Below are positions 33,788-43,259 of a stretch of 44,564 bases of DNA, one piece after another. Source of the stretch: Eubacterium sp. CAG:252 (GTDB taxonomy: Bacteria > Bacillota > Clostridia > Lachnospirales > Lachnospiraceae); the NCBI GenBank assembly GCA_000436535.1, contig FR886315.1, positions 1 to 44,564 on the forward strand, given 5' to 3'. How positions within the stretch are numbered: the stretch's first letter is position 1; each line of letters starts with the position of its first letter. The notes under the pieces are model-generated. The model saw nothing but the letters and a program-made list of their open reading frames with translations, was not told the origin of the DNA and did no database searches. Made by a program: the position numbers and the translations under genes.

Positions 33788-34390
33788 ATGAATATAAAAA
33801 AGACAGAGGCGGCAATAGAAGCTATATTGTTCACGATGGGAGAGTCGGTTGAGGCAGAGAAAATAGCAGCGGCGATAGACCATGATGTTGATACGACAGT
33901 AAAGATTATTCACAATATGATGGATAAGTATGAGGCTGAGGACAGGGGTATCAAGATAATAGAGCTTGACAAAAGCTTTCAGTTGTGTACAAAGCAGGAG
34001 TTCTACGATAATCTTATAAAGGTATGCAGCCAGCCAAGAAAGTACACACTTTCGGATGCAGCACTTGAAACGCTGTCAATAATAGCCTACAAGCAGCCTA
34101 TCACAAAGTTAGAGATAGAAAAGATAAGAGGTGTGAACTCAGACAGGGCTGTAAATAAGCTTATAGAATTAGAACTTGCAAAGGAGGTTGGACGACTTGA
34201 TGCGCCGGGAAGACCTATGCTTTTCGGAACTACAGAGGAGTTTCTTAGAACTTTTGGAGTCCAGTCGATAGATGAACTTCCAGTTATAAGTGAAGATATG
34301 ATAGAACAGTATAAGGAAGAGGCTGAATATGAGGTTGCAAGTGAGATAAAGTCATCGGATGATGGTGAACAGCTTACACTTAATATCTGA
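33788..34390 (+). CDS. scpB: Segregation and condensation protein B
   Basis: A 200-residue dimeric partner of ScpA with two winged-helix domains. The conserved N-terminus EAAIEAILFTMGESV and the core LETLSIIAYKQPITKLEIEKIRGVNSD are present, together with LGRLDAPGRP-like VGRLDAPGRPMLFGTTEEFL. ATG 33788 follows GAGGAGA. It is in one operon with scpA and possibly with the downstream peptidase gene, 41 nt away. Confidence 0.95.
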   Translation: MNIKKTEAAIEAILFTMGESVEAEKIAAAIDHDVDTTVKIIHNMMDKYEAEDRGIKIIELDKSFQLCTKQEFYDNLIKVCSQPRKYTLSDAALETLSIIAYKQPITKLEIEKIRGVNSDRAVNKLIELELAKEVGRLDAPGRPMLFGTTEEFLRTFGVQSIDELPVISEDMIEQYKEEAEYEVASEIKSSDDGEQLTLNI

Positions 34391-34431
34391 TATTGAAAAT
34401 TATAAAAATAGAACGGAGGATATTTGTTATT

Positions 34432-35844
34432 ATGGAAAGAGTAAATGCATGGAACAAGTATGATGAAGCCGCTAAAAAGCAGGTGTTTGACTTTGCTGAG
34501 GATTATAGAAGCTTTATATCTTTGTGTAAGACAGAAAGAGAATGTGTAAAGGAAGGTGTACGCTTATTAGAGGCAGCAGGCTATAAAAATCTTGAAGAAG
34601 TTATCGCAGCGGGTGAGAAGTTAAGTGCAGGTGATAAGGTATATGCTGTCAATATGAAGAAGGCATTAGTTGCATTTAATATTGGTGAAGAACCTGTTGA
34701 GTCAGGTATGAATATACTCGGTGCGCATATAGATTCGCCAAGACTTGATATAAAGCAGAATCCTTTATATGAGGAAACAGGACTTGTGCTTCTTGACACT
34801 CATTACTATGGCGGGATAAAAAAGTATCAGTGGGTTGCAACACCGCTTGCACTTCACGGTGTTGTAGTGCTTAAGGATGGAACTACTGTAAATGTTGTTA
34901 TCGGTGAAGATATGAACGATACTGTGGTTGGTATATCAGACCTTCTTATTCACCTTGCATCAGAACAGATGGACAAGAAAGCTTCAAAGGTTGTAGAGGG
35001 AGAAGCACTTGACATACTTGTGGGAAGTATGCCTGCAAAGCAGAATGATACAGATAAATCTGAAAATAAAGATAGCGGAAAAGATGCTGTAAAGAAGAAT
35101 ATCCTTGCCATATTAAAGGACAAGTATGGAATAGAGGAGGAAGATTTCTTATCAGCAGAATTAGAGGCTGTACCAGCAGGTCCTGCAAGAGATTATGGAA
35201 TTGACAGAAGTATGATTATAGGTTATGGACATGATGACAGAGTGTGTGCATATCCTTCGCTTATTGCCCTGATTAATTCTGGTAAGACTAAAAGGACAGG
35301 CGTATGCATACTTGTTGATAAGGAAGAGATAGGAAGTGTCGGTGCTACAGGTATGCAGTCAAGATTTTTTGAAAATATGGTTGCAGAAGTTATGGACAGA
35401 TGTGGTGAGTATAGTGAGCTTAAGTTAAGAAGGGCACTTGCTAATTCTTATATGTTATCATCAGATGTAAGTGCTGCATATGACCCTAATTATGCATCTG
35501 TATTTGAAAAGAAAAATGCAGCATACTTTGGAAAGGGTATGGTATTTAACAAGTATACAGGTGCAAGAGGCAAGAGCGGTTCTAATGATGCATCAGCAGA
35601 GTTTGTTGGGAAGTTAAGAAAGGTTATGGATGATGCAGATGTGGCATTCCAGACAGCAGAGCTTGGAAAGGTAGATATAGGCGGTGGTGGAACTATCGCA
35701 TATATATTAGCTAACCTTGATATGAACGTAATAGACAGTGGTATAGCTGTACAGAATATGCATGCACCATATGAAGTTATAAGTAAGGCTGATTTGTATG
35801 AAACATTAAAAGGATATGAGGCATTTTTAGCTATGGCTGAGTAA
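34432..35844 (+). CDS. M18-family aminopeptidase
   Basis: A 470-residue zinc-dependent aminopeptidase that trims peptides with acidic or neutral N-termini. Zinc ligands and neighbours are visible in GAHIDSPRLDIK, GYGHDDRVCAYPSL, DKEEIGSVGATGMQSRF and the C-terminal AVQNMHAPYEVISK. A charged, Lys/Asp-rich insert at about residues 200-222 lies in a loop. ATG 34432 lies 11 nt from CGGAGGA; the TTG at 34393 lies before that site and is not used. It is in the scpAB operon direction. Confidence 0.9.
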   Translation: MERVNAWNKYDEAAKKQVFDFAEDYRSFISLCKTERECVKEGVRLLEAAGYKNLEEVIAAGEKLSAGDKVYAVNMKKALVAFNIGEEPVESGMNILGAHIDSPRLDIKQNPLYEETGLVLLDTHYYGGIKKYQWVATPLALHGVVVLKDGTTVNVVIGEDMNDTVVGISDLLIHLASEQMDKKASKVVEGEALDILVGSMPAKQNDTDKSENKDSGKDAVKKNILAILKDKYGIEEEDFLSAELEAVPAGPARDYGIDRSMIIGYGHDDRVCAYPSLIALINSGKTKRTGVCILVDKEEIGSVGATGMQSRFFENMVAEVMDRCGEYSELKLRRALANSYMLSSDVSAAYDPNYASVFEKKNAAYFGKGMVFNKYTGARGKSGSNDASAEFVGKLRKVMDDADVAFQTAELGKVDIGGGGTIAYILANLDMNVIDSGIAVQNMHAPYEVISKADLYETLKGYEAFLAMAE

Positions 35845-35918
35845 TGAGCCAGCGTTAAAAAGACATTTATACATTTATTAAAAGAAACGAAAAACAGGAT
35901 TAGAAAGGTGTTAAACGG

Positions 35919-36875
35919 ATGAAGTGGAACAGATATTCAATTAAGACAACAACTGCGGCAATAGACCTTTTAAGCAGCGCACTTGATGATATAGGAATTG
36001 AAGGAATAGAAATCCAGGATAATGTACAGCTTACACAGGAAGAAGCCAAGACTATGTTTGTGGACTTTATTCCTGAACTTCCACCAGATGATGGAACAGC
36101 AGTTGTCAACTTCTATATAGACTCTGAGGAGGATGACGGAACACTTGTAAAGAAGGCTGAGCAGGAAATAGAAGACCTTCGTATGTTTGTTGATGTGGGA
36201 GATGGAACTATCACAAGGTCAGAAACAGAGGATAAGGACTGGATTAACAACTGGAAGCAGTACTGGCATACATTTACTATAGGTAATCTGTATATTAAGC
36301 CTACATGGGAAGAGGTTACAGAAGAAATGAAGGGACATCCGGTTCTTAGTATAGACCCGGGAACAGCCTTCGGAACAGGTTCTCATGAAACAACAAGAAT
36401 GGTTATAAAGCAGCTTGAAAAGTATGTAAAAGACGGCGATAATGTTCTTGATGTAGGTTGTGGAAGCGGTATATTATCAGTTGTAGCTTTAAAATATGGT
36501 GCTGCACATGCATTTGGAACAGACCTTGACCCTAATGCAATTATAGCTTCACATGAGAATTCAGAGCAGAATAACATCACATCTGAACAGTTTGAGGTGA
36601 TAGAAGGTAATATCATAGATGATAAGAAAGTTCAGGATGCGTGTGGTTATGAGTGTTATGACATAGTATGTGCCAATATCCTTGCAGACGTGTTAGAGCC
36701 ACTTTCAGTTAATATACACAGACATATGAAACATGGAGCTTACTTTATCACATCAGGAATAATCAACACCAAGGAAGAGGAAGTTGTAGAAGCTTTCAAG
36801 AAGAATCCAGAGCTTGAGATAGTTGAGATAAATCATGATGGTGAGTGGGTCAATGTAACTGCAAGACGCAGATAG
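35919..36875 (+). CDS. prmA: Ribosomal protein L11 methyltransferase
   Basis: A 318-residue SAM-dependent enzyme that trimethylates ribosomal protein L11. The N-terminal L11-binding domain has the usual WNRYSIKTT start. The methyltransferase domain carries DPGTAFGTGSHETTRM, the SAM motif DVGCGSGILSVVALKYGA and NILADVLEPL. ATG 35919 is preceded by GAAAGG at about 10 nt. It is followed after 10 nt by rsmE, the common prmA-rsmE pairing. Confidence 0.95.
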   Translation: MKWNRYSIKTTTAAIDLLSSALDDIGIEGIEIQDNVQLTQEEAKTMFVDFIPELPPDDGTAVVNFYIDSEEDDGTLVKKAEQEIEDLRMFVDVGDGTITRSETEDKDWINNWKQYWHTFTIGNLYIKPTWEEVTEEMKGHPVLSIDPGTAFGTGSHETTRMVIKQLEKYVKDGDNVLDVGCGSGILSVVALKYGAAHAFGTDLDPNAIIASHENSEQNNITSEQFEVIEGNIIDDKKVQDACGYECYDIVCANILADVLEPLSVNIHRHMKHGAYFITSGIINTKEEEVVEAFKKNPELEIVEINHDGEWVNVTARRR

Positions 36876-36885
36876 GAGAATACTT

Positions 36886-37623
36886 ATGTATCATTTTTTT
36901 GCAGAACACGAAAATATATTTGATGATTATATAGATATACGTGGCGGAGATGTCAACCATATTAAGAATGTTATAAGACTTAAGCCGGGTGATGAGGTGC
37001 TTATCAGCAGTGGCGATAATTATGATTATCACTGTGTTATTGATACTATAGGTGATGATGTGGTAAGAAGCAGAATTACAGAGGTCAATGAAAAAGGTAA
37101 TGAACTTCCAGTTAAGGTATATCTTTTTCAGGGACTTCCAAAGTCTGATAAAATGGAGCTTATTATCCAGAAGATGGTTGAGCTTGGAGTGTATGAGATA
37201 GTTCCTGTAGCTATGAAAAGAAGCGTTGTGAAGCTTGATGATAAGAAGGCTAAGACAAAGATTGCAAGATGGAATTCTATATCTGAAAGTGCAGCCAAAC
37301 AGAGCAAAAGAAGCATAATTCCAGAGGTGTCAGATGTTCTTACATTCAGACAGGCATTAGAGAAGGCAAAAGAGCTTGATATGCTTTTGCTTCCATATGA
37401 ATGTGCAGAGGGCATGGAGTATACAAGAAAAGTTGTATCGGGAATAAGTAACGGAAGTTCTGTAGGAATATTTATAGGTCCTGAGGGCGGCTTTGATGGT
37501 GATGAACTTGAACTTGCCAAAGAAGCAGGTTGTAGTATAATAACACTCGGTAAGCGTATTCTAAGGACAGAAACAGCTGGTATGATGCTTATGTCTGTCA
37601 TTATGTATAATATGGAAGAATAA
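36886..37623 (+). CDS. rsmE: 16S rRNA (uracil1498-N3)-methyltransferase
   Basis: A 245-residue SPOUT-class methyltransferase acting on U1498 of 16S rRNA. A PUA-like N-terminal part (HIKNVIRLKPGDEV) precedes the knotted SAM domain with PKSDKMELIIQKMVELGV, FIGPEGGFDGDELELAKEAG and the C-terminal LGKRILRTETA. ATG 36886 follows AGGAGA. It lies in the same operon as prmA. Confidence 0.95.
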   Translation: MYHFFAEHENIFDDYIDIRGGDVNHIKNVIRLKPGDEVLISSGDNYDYHCVIDTIGDDVVRSRITEVNEKGNELPVKVYLFQGLPKSDKMELIIQKMVELGVYEIVPVAMKRSVVKLDDKKAKTKIARWNSISESAAKQSKRSIIPEVSDVLTFRQALEKAKELDMLLLPYECAEGMEYTRKVVSGISNGSSVGIFIGPEGGFDGDELELAKEAGCSIITLGKRILRTETAGMMLMSVIMYNMEE

Positions 37624-37669
37624 TAAGTGCAGATAAAAGTTATGATAAAGATGTAGGAATGGAGTAAAA

Positions 37670-38827
37670 ATGCAGGCGTATCTTGATAATTCAGCTACAA
37701 CTAAGTGCGCACCAGAGGTTGTTGATGTGTGCGTAAAGGTTATGCAGGAGGATTATGGCAATCCTTCCTCAAAGCATATGAAAGGCGTTGAGGCTGAAAA
37801 GTATATAAAAGATGCTAAAGAGATTATAGCAAAGACATTGAAGTGTCAGGAAAAAGAAATTCTCTTTACATCAGGAGGAACAGAATCTAATAATATGGCA
37901 GTTATAGGAACTGCTATGGCTAATAAAAGAAAAGGCAATCATGTGATTGTATCATCGGTGGAACATTCATCTGTGAAGGAGCCATTTAACTTCCTTGAGG
38001 AGCAGGGGTTCAGAGTGACGTATCTTAAGGTTGACAGCAAGGGTGTTGTAGACCTTGAAGAGCTTAAGCGTGAACTTGATGATGAAACTATACTTGTATC
38101 AGTTATGTATACGAACAACGAGATAGGAACAGTTGAGCCGATTGAAGAAATCGGACATATTGTTAAGAGTTATAATCCGGATATAGTATTTCATGTTGAT
38201 GCGATACAGGCATATGGAAAGTTTAAGATTATACCTAAAAGGCTTGGTATAGACCTGCTTTCTGTAAGCGGACATAAGATACATGGCCCTAAGGGAAGTG
38301 GTTTCCTTTATATCAAGGATAAGACAAGAATAAAGCCGATAATATACGGCGGAGGACAGCAGAAGGGCATGCGTTCCGGTACTGAAAATGTTCCGGCAAT
38401 AGCAGGTCTTGGTGAAGCTGTAAGACTTATATATAATGATGATTTTGATGCAAAGATTGACAGGCTTTATGAGCTTAAGGATTACTTTATATCACAGCTT
38501 GAACAGTTAGAAGATGTTCAGGTAAATTCATCAAAGGGAAGAGAAAGTGCACCACAGATAGTAAGTGTAAGCTTCAGAGGCGTAAGGGCAGAGGTGCTTT
38601 TACATGCGCTTGAAGATAAGCAGATATATGTATCTTCTGGTTCGGCTTGTTCTTCTAATAAGCCGGGACTCAGCAACACACTTGTTGCAATAGGTCTTGA
38701 TAAAGATTTGCTTGACAGTACGATAAGGTTCAGCTTCTGTTATGATACAACTAAAGAAGAACTGGACTATGCAATAGAAGCACTTAAGGAATTATTGCCA
38801 GTGCTTAGAAAGTATACAAGACATTAA
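37670..38827 (+). CDS. Cysteine desulfurase (NifS/IscS-like)
   Basis: A 385-residue PLP enzyme that takes sulfur from cysteine. Visible motifs are YLDNSATTK at the N-terminus, TSGGTESNNMAV, the histidine in VEHSS, the PLP-binding lysine in SVSGHKIHGPKG and the persulfide cysteine in VSSGSACSSNKP. It lies 24 nt before thiI, so its main task is probably sulfur donation for tRNA 4-thiouridine or thiamin, not general Fe-S assembly. RBS is GGAG. Confidence 0.95.
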   Translation: MQAYLDNSATTKCAPEVVDVCVKVMQEDYGNPSSKHMKGVEAEKYIKDAKEIIAKTLKCQEKEILFTSGGTESNNMAVIGTAMANKRKGNHVIVSSVEHSSVKEPFNFLEEQGFRVTYLKVDSKGVVDLEELKRELDDETILVSVMYTNNEIGTVEPIEEIGHIVKSYNPDIVFHVDAIQAYGKFKIIPKRLGIDLLSVSGHKIHGPKGSGFLYIKDKTRIKPIIYGGGQQKGMRSGTENVPAIAGLGEAVRLIYNDDFDAKIDRLYELKDYFISQLEQLEDVQVNSSKGRESAPQIVSVSFRGVRAEVLLHALEDKQIYVSSGSACSSNKPGLSNTLVAIGLDKDLLDSTIRFSFCYDTTKEELDYAIEALKELLPVLRKYTRH

Positions 38828-38851
38828 GAATATGTGAAAGGGAGATGAATA

Positions 38852-40030
38852 ATGTACAAAGCATTTTTGATAAAATATGGTGAAATAGGTGTAAAAGGTA
38901 AGAACAGATACCTTTTTGAAGATGCACTTGTAAGACAGATACGTTTCGCGCTTAATAAGATTGATGGCGATTTTGTTGTATCAAAGGAAAATGGAAGAAT
39001 ATATGCAACAGCACAGAGTGAGTTCGATTATGATGAGGCTGTTGAGGCTTTAAAGACGGTATTTGGTATAATAGGAATATGTCCTGTCGTGCAGATAGAG
39101 GATAATGGCTTTGATGACCTTGCAGAGCATGTTATAAAGTATCTTGATGAGGCATATCCTGATAAAAATGTCACATTTAAGGTTGATGCAAGACGTGCAA
39201 GAAAGAATTATCCTATGAATTCCATGGAGATTAATATGGAAATGGGTGGAAGAATTCTTGATGCATTTCCAGAGATGAAGGTTGATGTCCATAAGCCGGA
39301 AGTCCTTTTACAGATAGAGATTAGAAAGAATATTAATATATATTCAATAGAGATACCAGGACCAGGGGGAATGCCTATCGGAACAGCAGGAAAGGCAATG
39401 CTCTTACTTTCAGGCGGTATCGACAGCCCTGTTGCCGGATATATGATAGCCAAGAGAGGTGTCCAGATAGAGGCAACTTACTTCCATGCGCCACCATACA
39501 CAAGTGAACGTGCAAAGCAGAAGGTTGTAGACCTTGCAAGACTTGTATCTAAGTATGCAGGTCCTATAGTGCTTAATGTTGTCAACTTTACAGACATACA
39601 GCTTGCAATATATGAAAAGTGCCCTCATGATGAGCTTACTATTATTATGAGAAGATATATGATGAAGATAGCAGAGGAACTTGGCAAGGAAAGCAAGTGT
39701 ATGGGTCTTATAACTGGTGAAAGTATAGGACAGGTTGCAAGTCAGACTATGCACAGCCTTTACTGTACTAATGAAGTGTGTACAATGCCTGTATACAGAC
39801 CAGTTATCGGCTTTGATAAGCAGGAGATTATTGACATATCAGAAAAGATAGGAACATATGAAACATCAATCCAGCCATTTGAGGACTGCTGTACAATATT
39901 CGTTGCAAAGCATCCAGTTACAAAGCCTAACCTTAATATTATAAAGCAGCATGAGCATAATCTTGATGAGGTTATAGATGACCTTATGAAGACTGCTATT
40001 GAAACAACTGAAAAGATAATAGTTAAGTAA
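38852..40030 (+). CDS. thiI: tRNA 4-thiouridine synthase ThiI
   Basis: A 392-residue tRNA sulfurtransferase that makes s4U8 in tRNA and can supply sulfur for thiamin. The N-terminus YGEIGVKGKNRYLFE leads into a THUMP domain (about 60-165). The PP-loop SGGIDSPVAGYM binds ATP. The rhodanese domain of the E. coli enzyme is absent, as is usual in Firmicutes, where the adjacent desulfurase delivers sulfur directly. QPFEDCCTIFVAKHP in the C-terminus carries cysteines that may act in transfer. It ends the scpA-thiI gene run. Confidence 0.95.
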   Translation: MYKAFLIKYGEIGVKGKNRYLFEDALVRQIRFALNKIDGDFVVSKENGRIYATAQSEFDYDEAVEALKTVFGIIGICPVVQIEDNGFDDLAEHVIKYLDEAYPDKNVTFKVDARRARKNYPMNSMEINMEMGGRILDAFPEMKVDVHKPEVLLQIEIRKNINIYSIEIPGPGGMPIGTAGKAMLLLSGGIDSPVAGYMIAKRGVQIEATYFHAPPYTSERAKQKVVDLARLVSKYAGPIVLNVVNFTDIQLAIYEKCPHDELTIIMRRYMMKIAEELGKESKCMGLITGESIGQVASQTMHSLYCTNEVCTMPVYRPVIGFDKQEIIDISEKIGTYETSIQPFEDCCTIFVAKHPVTKPNLNIIKQHEHNLDEVIDDLMKTAIETTEKIIVK

Positions 40031-40041
40031 AATGAAAATAA

Positions 40042-40078
40042 AAAACGGATGTCACACGAAAGTGTGGCATCCGGTTTC
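40042..40078. terminator. Hairpin between thiI and the HPr-like gene
   Basis: CGGATGTCACAC (40046-40057) and GTGTGGCATCCG (40062-40073) pair around a GAAA tetraloop with one T-G pair. The T tract is weak on the plus strand, but the minus strand reads TTTTTTATTTT, so it also ends the HPr-like transcript. Confidence 0.75.
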
Positions 40079-40168
40079 GGTATAACCCGGGCAGACTTTA
40101 TAAGCTGCATACTGTATAAATATACAAAGCTGTAAAGCCGGTTTATAAAAATCTTAATAATGTGCAGA

Positions 40169-40399
40169 TTATACGATGTATGGCTTTAATACTGCAAGTA
40201 TTGTGTCTATATCATTCTCAGCATGAATGTTAAGATCAATTGGCTTTGAAAGATCAAGACTGAAGATACCCATAATAGACTTAGCATCTATAACATATCT
40301 TCCTGATACAAGGTCAAAGTCTACATCGAACTTAGTGATGTCGTTGACGAAAGACTTAACTTTGTCGATTGAGTTTAATGAAATCTGAACTGTTTTCAT
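40169..40399 (-). CDS. HPr-like protein lacking the phospho-histidine
   Basis: A 76-residue protein with the HPr fold of the sugar phosphotransferase system. The regulatory-serine motif AKSIMGIFSLD (Ser41, equivalent to Ser46 of HPr) is kept. The active-site GxHARP stretch that should lie near residues 8-14 is replaced by LNSIDKV, so no histidine can accept phosphate. This recalls Crh of Bacillus, which also lost His15 and serves CcpA-type control, but it may be an independent loss. ATG 40399 follows GGGAGG at 7 nt; upstream codons to 40414 are not used. It is transcribed alone. Confidence 0.85.
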   Translation of the reverse strand: MKTVQISLNSIDKVKSFVNDITKFDVDFDLVSGRYVIDAKSIMGIFSLDLSKPIDLNIHAENDIDTILAVLKPYIV

Positions 40400-40623
40400 T
40401 GAGCTACCTCCCACATAGAATAATTACTTATGTATTAATTATAATGTTTATGCGGGTTATGTCAAGAATAAAGTGGCTTAAATGTCATGTTTAAATGTGT
40501 CCTTTATATCTTGTCAGGTGATTTTGGTATATATATAATGATGTCAGTGGCGGAATGTATTCTGCCTTTATAACAGAGTAATGTTTAATTAATAGTGCTA
40601 TAGGCACAGAAATGAGGAATATA

Positions 40624-41961
40624 TTGAGAAAAGTAGCTATACATAATCTTGGCTGCAAGGTAAACTCATATGAGGCGGAGTCTATGGAGCTTATGCTTAG
40701 TGAAGCTGGATATGAGATAGTGCCGTTTGATGAGAATATACTTGCAGATGTGTATATAATCAATACATGTTCAGTTACTAATATAGCTGACAGAAAGTCA
40801 CGCCAGATGCTTCATAAGGCAAAGAAAATGAATCCTGAAGCTGTAGTTATAGCTGCCGGCTGTTATGTTCAGGCGGATGAGGACGGCGTTAAGAAGGATG
40901 ATGCGGTGGATATTGTTCTTGGCAATAATGTAAAGATTAATATTGTTGATATACTTGATGAGTATTATAAGGACAACAGCCGTGATGATTATGTACTTGA
41001 TATTAATAACAAAGAAACAACTTATGAAGAACTTAAGATAGATAAGGTAACGGAACACACAAGAGCGTATATAAAGATACAGGACGGATGTAACCAGTTC
41101 TGTTCTTATTGTATCATTCCATATACACGAGGGAGAATAAGAAGCCGTGCTGCCAGTGATATAGTAGATGAAGTGAAAAGGCTTGCAGCTAATGGATATA
41201 AGGAAGTTGTGCTTACAGGTATCCATCTTAGTTCATACGGTAAGGATACAGGCAAAGAAACGCTTCTTGATGTCATAAAGCTTGTACACGCTGTATCAGG
41301 CATAGAACGTATAAGATTAGGTTCATTAGAGCCAAGAATTGTAACTGATGAATTCGTCAGCGAGATAAGCAGATTGGACAAATTATGTCCACATTTTCAT
41401 CTGTCATTACAGAGTGGCTGTGACAGGACTCTTAAGGCGATGAACAGAAAGTATACGTCAGAAGAGTATCTTGAGGGCTGCAATATATTAAGAAAATACT
41501 ATGATAATCCAGCGATAACCACAGATGTTATAGTTGGTTTTCCAGCAGAAACAGATGAAGACTTCGAGATTACAAAAGCATTTCTTGAAAAAGTACATTT
41601 TTACGAAATGCATATATTCAAGTATTCAAGAAGAAAAGGCACTGTTGCAGATAAGATGCCAGAGCAGGTTGATGACAGGATAAAGACGAAGCGAAGCAAT
41701 ATACTTATAGAATTAGAAGAAAAAATGTCTTTAGAATATAGGAAGCTTTATGAGAATTCTGTTATGGATGTTCTTATAGAAGAAAAGCAGCTTATAGATG
41801 GCAGGGAATATTATACAGGATATACAAAGAATTATATAAGAATACTTGTGCCGGCAGAGCAGCTTGATAAAGATGATAATGAAGTGGTTAATAATATTTA
41901 TAATGTGAAGTGTACAGGGCTTGATGCTTTGGGAAAGCATATGTATGCTGAACTTTGTTAG
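40624..41961 (+). CDS. mtaB: tRNA t6A37 methylthiotransferase MtaB
   Basis: A 445-residue radical-SAM enzyme that adds a methylthio group to threonylcarbamoyl-adenosine 37 of tRNA. The N-terminal domain has KVAIHNLGCKVN, INTCSVTN and AGCYVQ cysteines for one Fe-S cluster; CNQFCSYCIIPYTRGRIRSR holds the radical-SAM CxxxCxxC. A TRAM-like domain ends the protein. ATG 40612 is in frame but is part of TGAGGA, a ribosome binding site; TTG 40624 lies 5 nt after it and gives the usual MRKVA-type N-terminus, so it is preferred. Confidence 0.93.
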   Translation: MRKVAIHNLGCKVNSYEAESMELMLSEAGYEIVPFDENILADVYIINTCSVTNIADRKSRQMLHKAKKMNPEAVVIAAGCYVQADEDGVKKDDAVDIVLGNNVKINIVDILDEYYKDNSRDDYVLDINNKETTYEELKIDKVTEHTRAYIKIQDGCNQFCSYCIIPYTRGRIRSRAASDIVDEVKRLAANGYKEVVLTGIHLSSYGKDTGKETLLDVIKLVHAVSGIERIRLGSLEPRIVTDEFVSEISRLDKLCPHFHLSLQSGCDRTLKAMNRKYTSEEYLEGCNILRKYYDNPAITTDVIVGFPAETDEDFEITKAFLEKVHFYEMHIFKYSRRKGTVADKMPEQVDDRIKTKRSNILIELEEKMSLEYRKLYENSVMDVLIEEKQLIDGREYYTGYTKNYIRILVPAEQLDKDDNEVVNNIYNVKCTGLDALGKHMYAELC

Positions 41962-42225
41962 TTACTATTTGATGAAAAATGTAATATAGATTGTTTTTTG
42001 GTGTCTGCATATACTTGATAAAGAACTATGAACTATATTTGTTGTTGCGAAAGTATATATATTGTTAATTTGGACACAGATGAGTTACAAACGAAATAAA
42101 TTGTCTTTATATTTTTGTTCGATTACTAAAACAGAGTTGCAAAAGATATATTTATAATAAATAGAGATGAGATATATTTAGAATATTTATTATACATTTT
42201 ATAAAATAAAGAGGCGGGAAATGCT

Positions 42226-43041
42226 ATGACCAGATTAAGAAAAAATGAAAAGGGCATGATTTTGGCTATTGATATGGGAAACACCAACATAGTAATAGGC
42301 TGTGTGGATGATAAGGGTGTTTTGTTTGAAGAGAGATTATCAACAGATTTCTCAAAGACAGAGCTTGAATATGCCATAGGTTTTAAGACGGTATTGGAAT
42401 TGTACAAGATAGAACCACAGGATATTAAAGGGGCTATTATGTCGTCAGTAGTTCCACAACTGTCTAATATTATTAAGGCAGCAGTGGAAAAAACTATAGG
42501 AATATCTCCGCTTATAGTAGGACCGGGAATAAAGACCGGACTTAATATTCTTATGGACCAGCCAAGACAGGTCGGTAGTGACCAGATAGTTGATGCTGTA
42601 GCTGCGTTAAACGTATACGGAGCACCAGCTATAATTATAGATATGGGAACAGCTACAACTATGAGTGTTGTTGATGAGAATGAGAACTACATAGGTGGAG
42701 TTATACTTCCGGGAATAAGAGTGTCAGTGGATTCACTTGTATCAAGGACAGCACAGCTTCCAAGGATAGCACTTGATGCGCCTAAAAGCGTTATGGGAAA
42801 GAATACTATAGACTGTATGAAAAGCGGCGTTGTATATGGTAATGCTTCATGCATTGACGGAATGATAGACAGGATGAAGGAAGCTAATGGCTTTGGACAG
42901 AACGGAAAAAAGGACGCCATTATTATAGCCACAGGCGGACTTGCAGAGGTTATAATACCTCATTGCAGACATGATATAAAGGTTGACCCGGGACTACTTC
43001 TTAAGGGCTTGCGTATAATTTATGATAAAAATGTTGAGTGA
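42226..43041 (+). CDS. coaX: Pantothenate kinase, type III
   Basis: A 271-residue kinase for the first step of coenzyme A synthesis. Motifs LAIDMGNTNIVIG, GPGIKTGL, the DQIVDAVAAL motif and IDMGTATTMSVVD are clear. Two starts are possible: ATG 42226, 11 nt after GAGG, adding ten residues; or ATG 42256, where the family normally begins but with only AAAAGGGC ahead. I keep the first because of its ribosome binding site. coaBC, the next enzymes of the same pathway, lies 218 nt downstream. Confidence 0.92.
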   Translation: MTRLRKNEKGMILAIDMGNTNIVIGCVDDKGVLFEERLSTDFSKTELEYAIGFKTVLELYKIEPQDIKGAIMSSVVPQLSNIIKAAVEKTIGISPLIVGPGIKTGLNILMDQPRQVGSDQIVDAVAALNVYGAPAIIIDMGTATTMSVVDENENYIGGVILPGIRVSVDSLVSRTAQLPRIALDAPKSVMGKNTIDCMKSGVVYGNASCIDGMIDRMKEANGFGQNGKKDAIIIATGGLAEVIIPHCRHDIKVDPGLLLKGLRIIYDKNVE

Positions 43042-43259
43042 TATTTTTTATTTTCTATGTTTTTCTATATTTGCTCGTTTATAGTATATTGTATATCATA
43101 ATTTATATGATTTTCAGATTTGTTTATTTGTAGTTATATAAATATGTACGTATTACAATGATACGTTTAATATTTATAAGATTTTGTAAAGTGAGTTTGT
43201 AGTTAGAGATAAGTTAAAGGTAAGACTATAAAAAAGGTCAGACAGGAGAGTAGAATAGT

